In this document: piece after piece, positions 62,149-64,000 of the stretch
How positions within the stretch are numbered: position 1 is the first letter of the stretch
How the letters are laid out: the number at the start of each line of letters is the position of its first letter
Assembly: GCA_910578105.1 (NCBI GenBank)
Contig: CAJTPD010000003.1
Span: forward strand, 62,001-126,000
DNA: 64,000 bases
Direction: 5' to 3'
From: an uncultured Odoribacter sp.
GTDB taxonomy: Bacteria > Bacteroidota > Bacteroidia > Bacteroidales > Marinifilaceae
The notes under the pieces: generated by a model
What the model saw: the letters and a program-made list of their open reading frames with translations, nothing else
Databases searched by the model: none
What the model was told of the DNA's origin: nothing
Position numbers and translations under genes: made by a program

Positions 62149-63660
62149 ATGATCATAGACAGTGGCAATATTTTGCTTATCGGAGCCATTTTATTGTTTT
62201 TTAGCATTATAGCAGGCAAAGCAGGTTTCCGGTTCGGAGTGCCTGTGCTTCTTTTATTCTTAGGAGTAGGCATGTTGTTCGGTAGTGACGGTTTGGGAAT
62301 ACAGTTCAATAATCCCCAAAGTGCCCAGTTTATAGGAATGATAGCTTTGAGTATTATCCTGTTCTCCGGAGGTATGGACACAAAATATACAGAAATCAAA
62401 CCCGTAGCAGGCCAAGGGATTATCCTGGCCACATTAGGAGTTATTCTGACCACGGCAATCACAGGTTATTTCATTTATTGGGTGACCGGTATCATTTCAA
62501 ACTTCTCAGCGTTGACCCTCACCGAATCCCTATTAATGGCGGCAGTCATGTCTTCTACAGATTCTGCATCGGTTTTTTCAATATTAAGAAGCAAGAAACA
62601 AGGACTGAAGGAGCAACTCCGGCCGATGCTTGAGCTTGAAAGCGGAAGTAACGACCCTATGGCTTACATGCTGACTTTACTACTGATACAAATTATCCAG
62701 ACTCCGGCCGGGGAAATCAGTTTGTGGTACTCCTTTTTTATGTTCATCGTACAAATGAGCATGGGAGCTCTGGCAGGTTTCTTGCTTGGAAAAGCAGCCG
62801 TATGGATGATGAACCGGTTAAATGTGGATAATTATTCTTTATACCCTATTCTGTTACTGGCCTGTGTATTTTTCATTTTCTCAGCCACAGAACTCATCAA
62901 AGGAAATGGTTACCTTGCCGTATACATAGCGGGGTTAGTTGTCGGAAATCAGAAAATACAACATAAGAAGAGTGTAACTACCTTTTTGGACGGGCTGACC
63001 TGGTTATTCCAAATAGTCATGTTTCTCTCGTTGGGACTGCTGGTAAACCCCAGAGACCTGCTTCCGATTGCGGGTCTGGGATTAATGGTGGGTATTTTTA
63101 TGATTCTGTTCGCCCGTCCGCTCAGTGTTTTCCTTTGCTTGCTTCCTTTCAGACATATGAGCCAAAAAGCCAAATTATATGTATCCTGGGTGGGATTAAG
63201 AGGGGCCGTACCGATTATTTTCGCCACCTATCCCTTGATTGCAGAAATACAGTATGCCACTCTGATTTTTAATGTTGTTTTTTTCATCACCATTGTTTCC
63301 TTGTTAACTCAAGGAACAACTGTCAGTTACATGGCTAAATTATTGGGACTATCTGAAAAAGAAAAGAAACAAGGTAACGAGTTTGGAATGGAACTCCCCG
63401 AAGAAATCAAATCGGCAATGTCTGAAATAGAAGTTTCTGAAAACTTCTTATCCGACGGTAACCATTTAATGAACCTCGATTTACCGGACAATACCCTAGT
63501 GGTCATGGTAAAACGGGAAAATCATTTTTTCATTCCCCGGGGCAACACTAAATTAGCAGTAGGAGATAAATTACTGGTTATTACAGACAACGACGAAGAA
63601 CTCAAAAACACATATGAAAAACTAGGAATTAACGATTATATGTTCCAAAAAAACGGATGA
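62149..63660 (+). CDS. Potassium/proton antiporter, NhaP2-like
   Basis: 503 residues. About 12 helices of the CPA1 fold, with the family's acidic motif in SGSNDPMAYM and AVMSSTDSASVFSILR, and IAGLVVGN; then a TrkA_C domain near the C-terminus (about 415-495: ENFLSDGNHLMNLDLPDN, VAVGDKLLVITD). This is the CvrA/NhaP2 layout, with ion specificity inferred. It overlaps the NlpC/P60 gene by four bases (ATGA). Confidence 0.9.
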   Translation: MIIDSGNILLIGAILLFFSIIAGKAGFRFGVPVLLLFLGVGMLFGSDGLGIQFNNPQSAQFIGMIALSIILFSGGMDTKYTEIKPVAGQGIILATLGVILTTAITGYFIYWVTGIISNFSALTLTESLLMAAVMSSTDSASVFSILRSKKQGLKEQLRPMLELESGSNDPMAYMLTLLLIQIIQTPAGEISLWYSFFMFIVQMSMGALAGFLLGKAAVWMMNRLNVDNYSLYPILLLACVFFIFSATELIKGNGYLAVYIAGLVVGNQKIQHKKSVTTFLDGLTWLFQIVMFLSLGLLVNPRDLLPIAGLGLMVGIFMILFARPLSVFLCLLPFRHMSQKAKLYVSWVGLRGAVPIIFATYPLIAEIQYATLIFNVVFFITIVSLLTQGTTVSYMAKLLGLSEKEKKQGNEFGMELPEEIKSAMSEIEVSENFLSDGNHLMNLDLPDNTLVVMVKRENHFFIPRGNTKLAVGDKLLVITDNDEELKNTYEKLGINDYMFQKNG

Positions 63661-64000
63661 AAATTACAATTTTACAATTCATATTATTCATTTTATTATT
63701 TAGCTCCTGTCAAAGCAACAAGCAAATCGCCCAACTAAAATATCAACGGGAGCAACTTTCCCAACAATTAGGGTTTAAAGTAACAAAAAAAGACAATTTA
63801 TCCCTTTACGCCGAAGCGGCAAAATGGCTGGGTACGCCCTACCGATATGGAGGTTCCACCCGCAAAGGTATAGATTGTTCCGCCCTGGTGGGACAAATTT
63901 ATCTACATACCTACAAAAAAAAGCTGGAAAGAAATACCCAGGCTATTGCCAATAAAAATTGCCGGAAAGTTTCTAAAAGAAATTTGAAAAGTGGCAATCT
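63657..64000 (+). CDS. NlpC/P60 peptidase lipoprotein, partial
   Basis: Runs off the right edge; about 114 residues are visible. Lipoprotein signal (hydrophobic ILQFILFILLF, lipobox SSC at about residue 18). Then KWLGTPYRYGGSTRKGIDCSALVG, where Cys in DCSAL is the catalytic cysteine of NlpC/P60 endopeptidases. ATG overlaps the preceding TGA, so translation is coupled. The histidine part is beyond the window. Confidence 0.85.
   Translation, partial: MKITILQFILFILLFSSCQSNKQIAQLKYQREQLSQQLGFKVTKKDNLSLYAEAAKWLGTPYRYGGSTRKGIDCSALVGQIYLHTYKKKLERNTQAIANKNCRKVSKRNLKSGN

Noticed and set aside
1..64000. CRISPR arrays, rRNA genes and prophage modules
   Set aside because: Looked for regularly spaced repeats, rRNA-like conserved stretches and phage structural genes; none seen.

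Overview
The window looks like chromosomal DNA of a gut-type Bacteroidales bacterium. The support is: AT-rich core genes; many genes preceded by the Bacteroidetes -7 box TAnnTTTG and few Shine-Dalgarno-like sites; lipoproteins with short lipoboxes; a fused nuoCD inside an 11-gene complex I operon without nuoEFG; and a large secreted multi-domain GH31 glycosidase. A relative of Odoribacter or Butyricimonas is my best guess from gene content alone; no species call can be proven from the sequence by eye.

Layout. 1-22.5 kb is mostly housekeeping: the 5' part of trigger factor (runs off the left edge), tRNA-Leu(UAG), a LolD-type ATPase, two FKBP prolyl isomerases, a DUF3127 protein, a DNA glycosylase, pyruvate kinase, aroQ, xerD, a HEAT-repeat protein, miaA, several small secreted proteins, a probable 6S RNA (about 11.95-12.12 kb, minus strand), the GH31-FN3-discoidin-dockerin-cohesin-like glycosidase, a DUF2156/GNAT pair, an AspT-like transporter, an M23 lipoprotein and a DedA-like protein. 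22.5-23.1 kb is marC.

23.2-35.4 kb is an accessory island, visibly richer in G+C. It carries one long minus-strand operon: EFR1-type flavodoxin/ferredoxin lipoprotein, NapH-like polyferredoxin, Fe-S aldo/keto reductase lipoprotein, DUF1893 protein, TonB-dependent receptor, ECF S-component-like membrane protein, TatA, TatC and a broken HU gene. Three of its redox proteins carry twin-arginine motifs, so the operon encodes both the Tat exporter and its cargo. A second small operon (exported flavodoxin, broken SDR, RibD-like reductase) lies divergent to an AraC regulator, with four direct repeats between them. The right end is a graveyard: truncated acetyltransferase, AraC tail, a second diverged tatC piece and a deleted IS256-like element, next to tRNA-Lys(UUU).

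35.7-43.7 kb: a ComEA-like HhH protein, a large AsmA-like protein, a small acidic protein, a CopZ-like protein and CopA copper ATPase, a striking structured palindrome, and dinB. 44.3-54.3 kb: nuoABCDHIJKLMN. 54.4-58.2 kb: serine hydrolase, coaD, and a biotin-dependent carboxyltransferase (oxaloacetate decarboxylase alpha/pyruvate carboxylase B type). 58.9-62.1 kb is a second, smaller accessory insert with a HEPN-like TIGR02391 protein, an HsdS specificity subunit with no HsdM or HsdR, and a DUF1016 PDDEXK nuclease. The window ends with a NhaP2-like antiporter overlapping the start of an NlpC/P60 lipoprotein that runs off the right edge.

Best candidates for new biology: the self-contained Tat redox operon with its own receptor, the HEPN-HsdS-PDDEXK cassette, and the gap-free four-way-junction palindrome at 42.4-42.5 kb.
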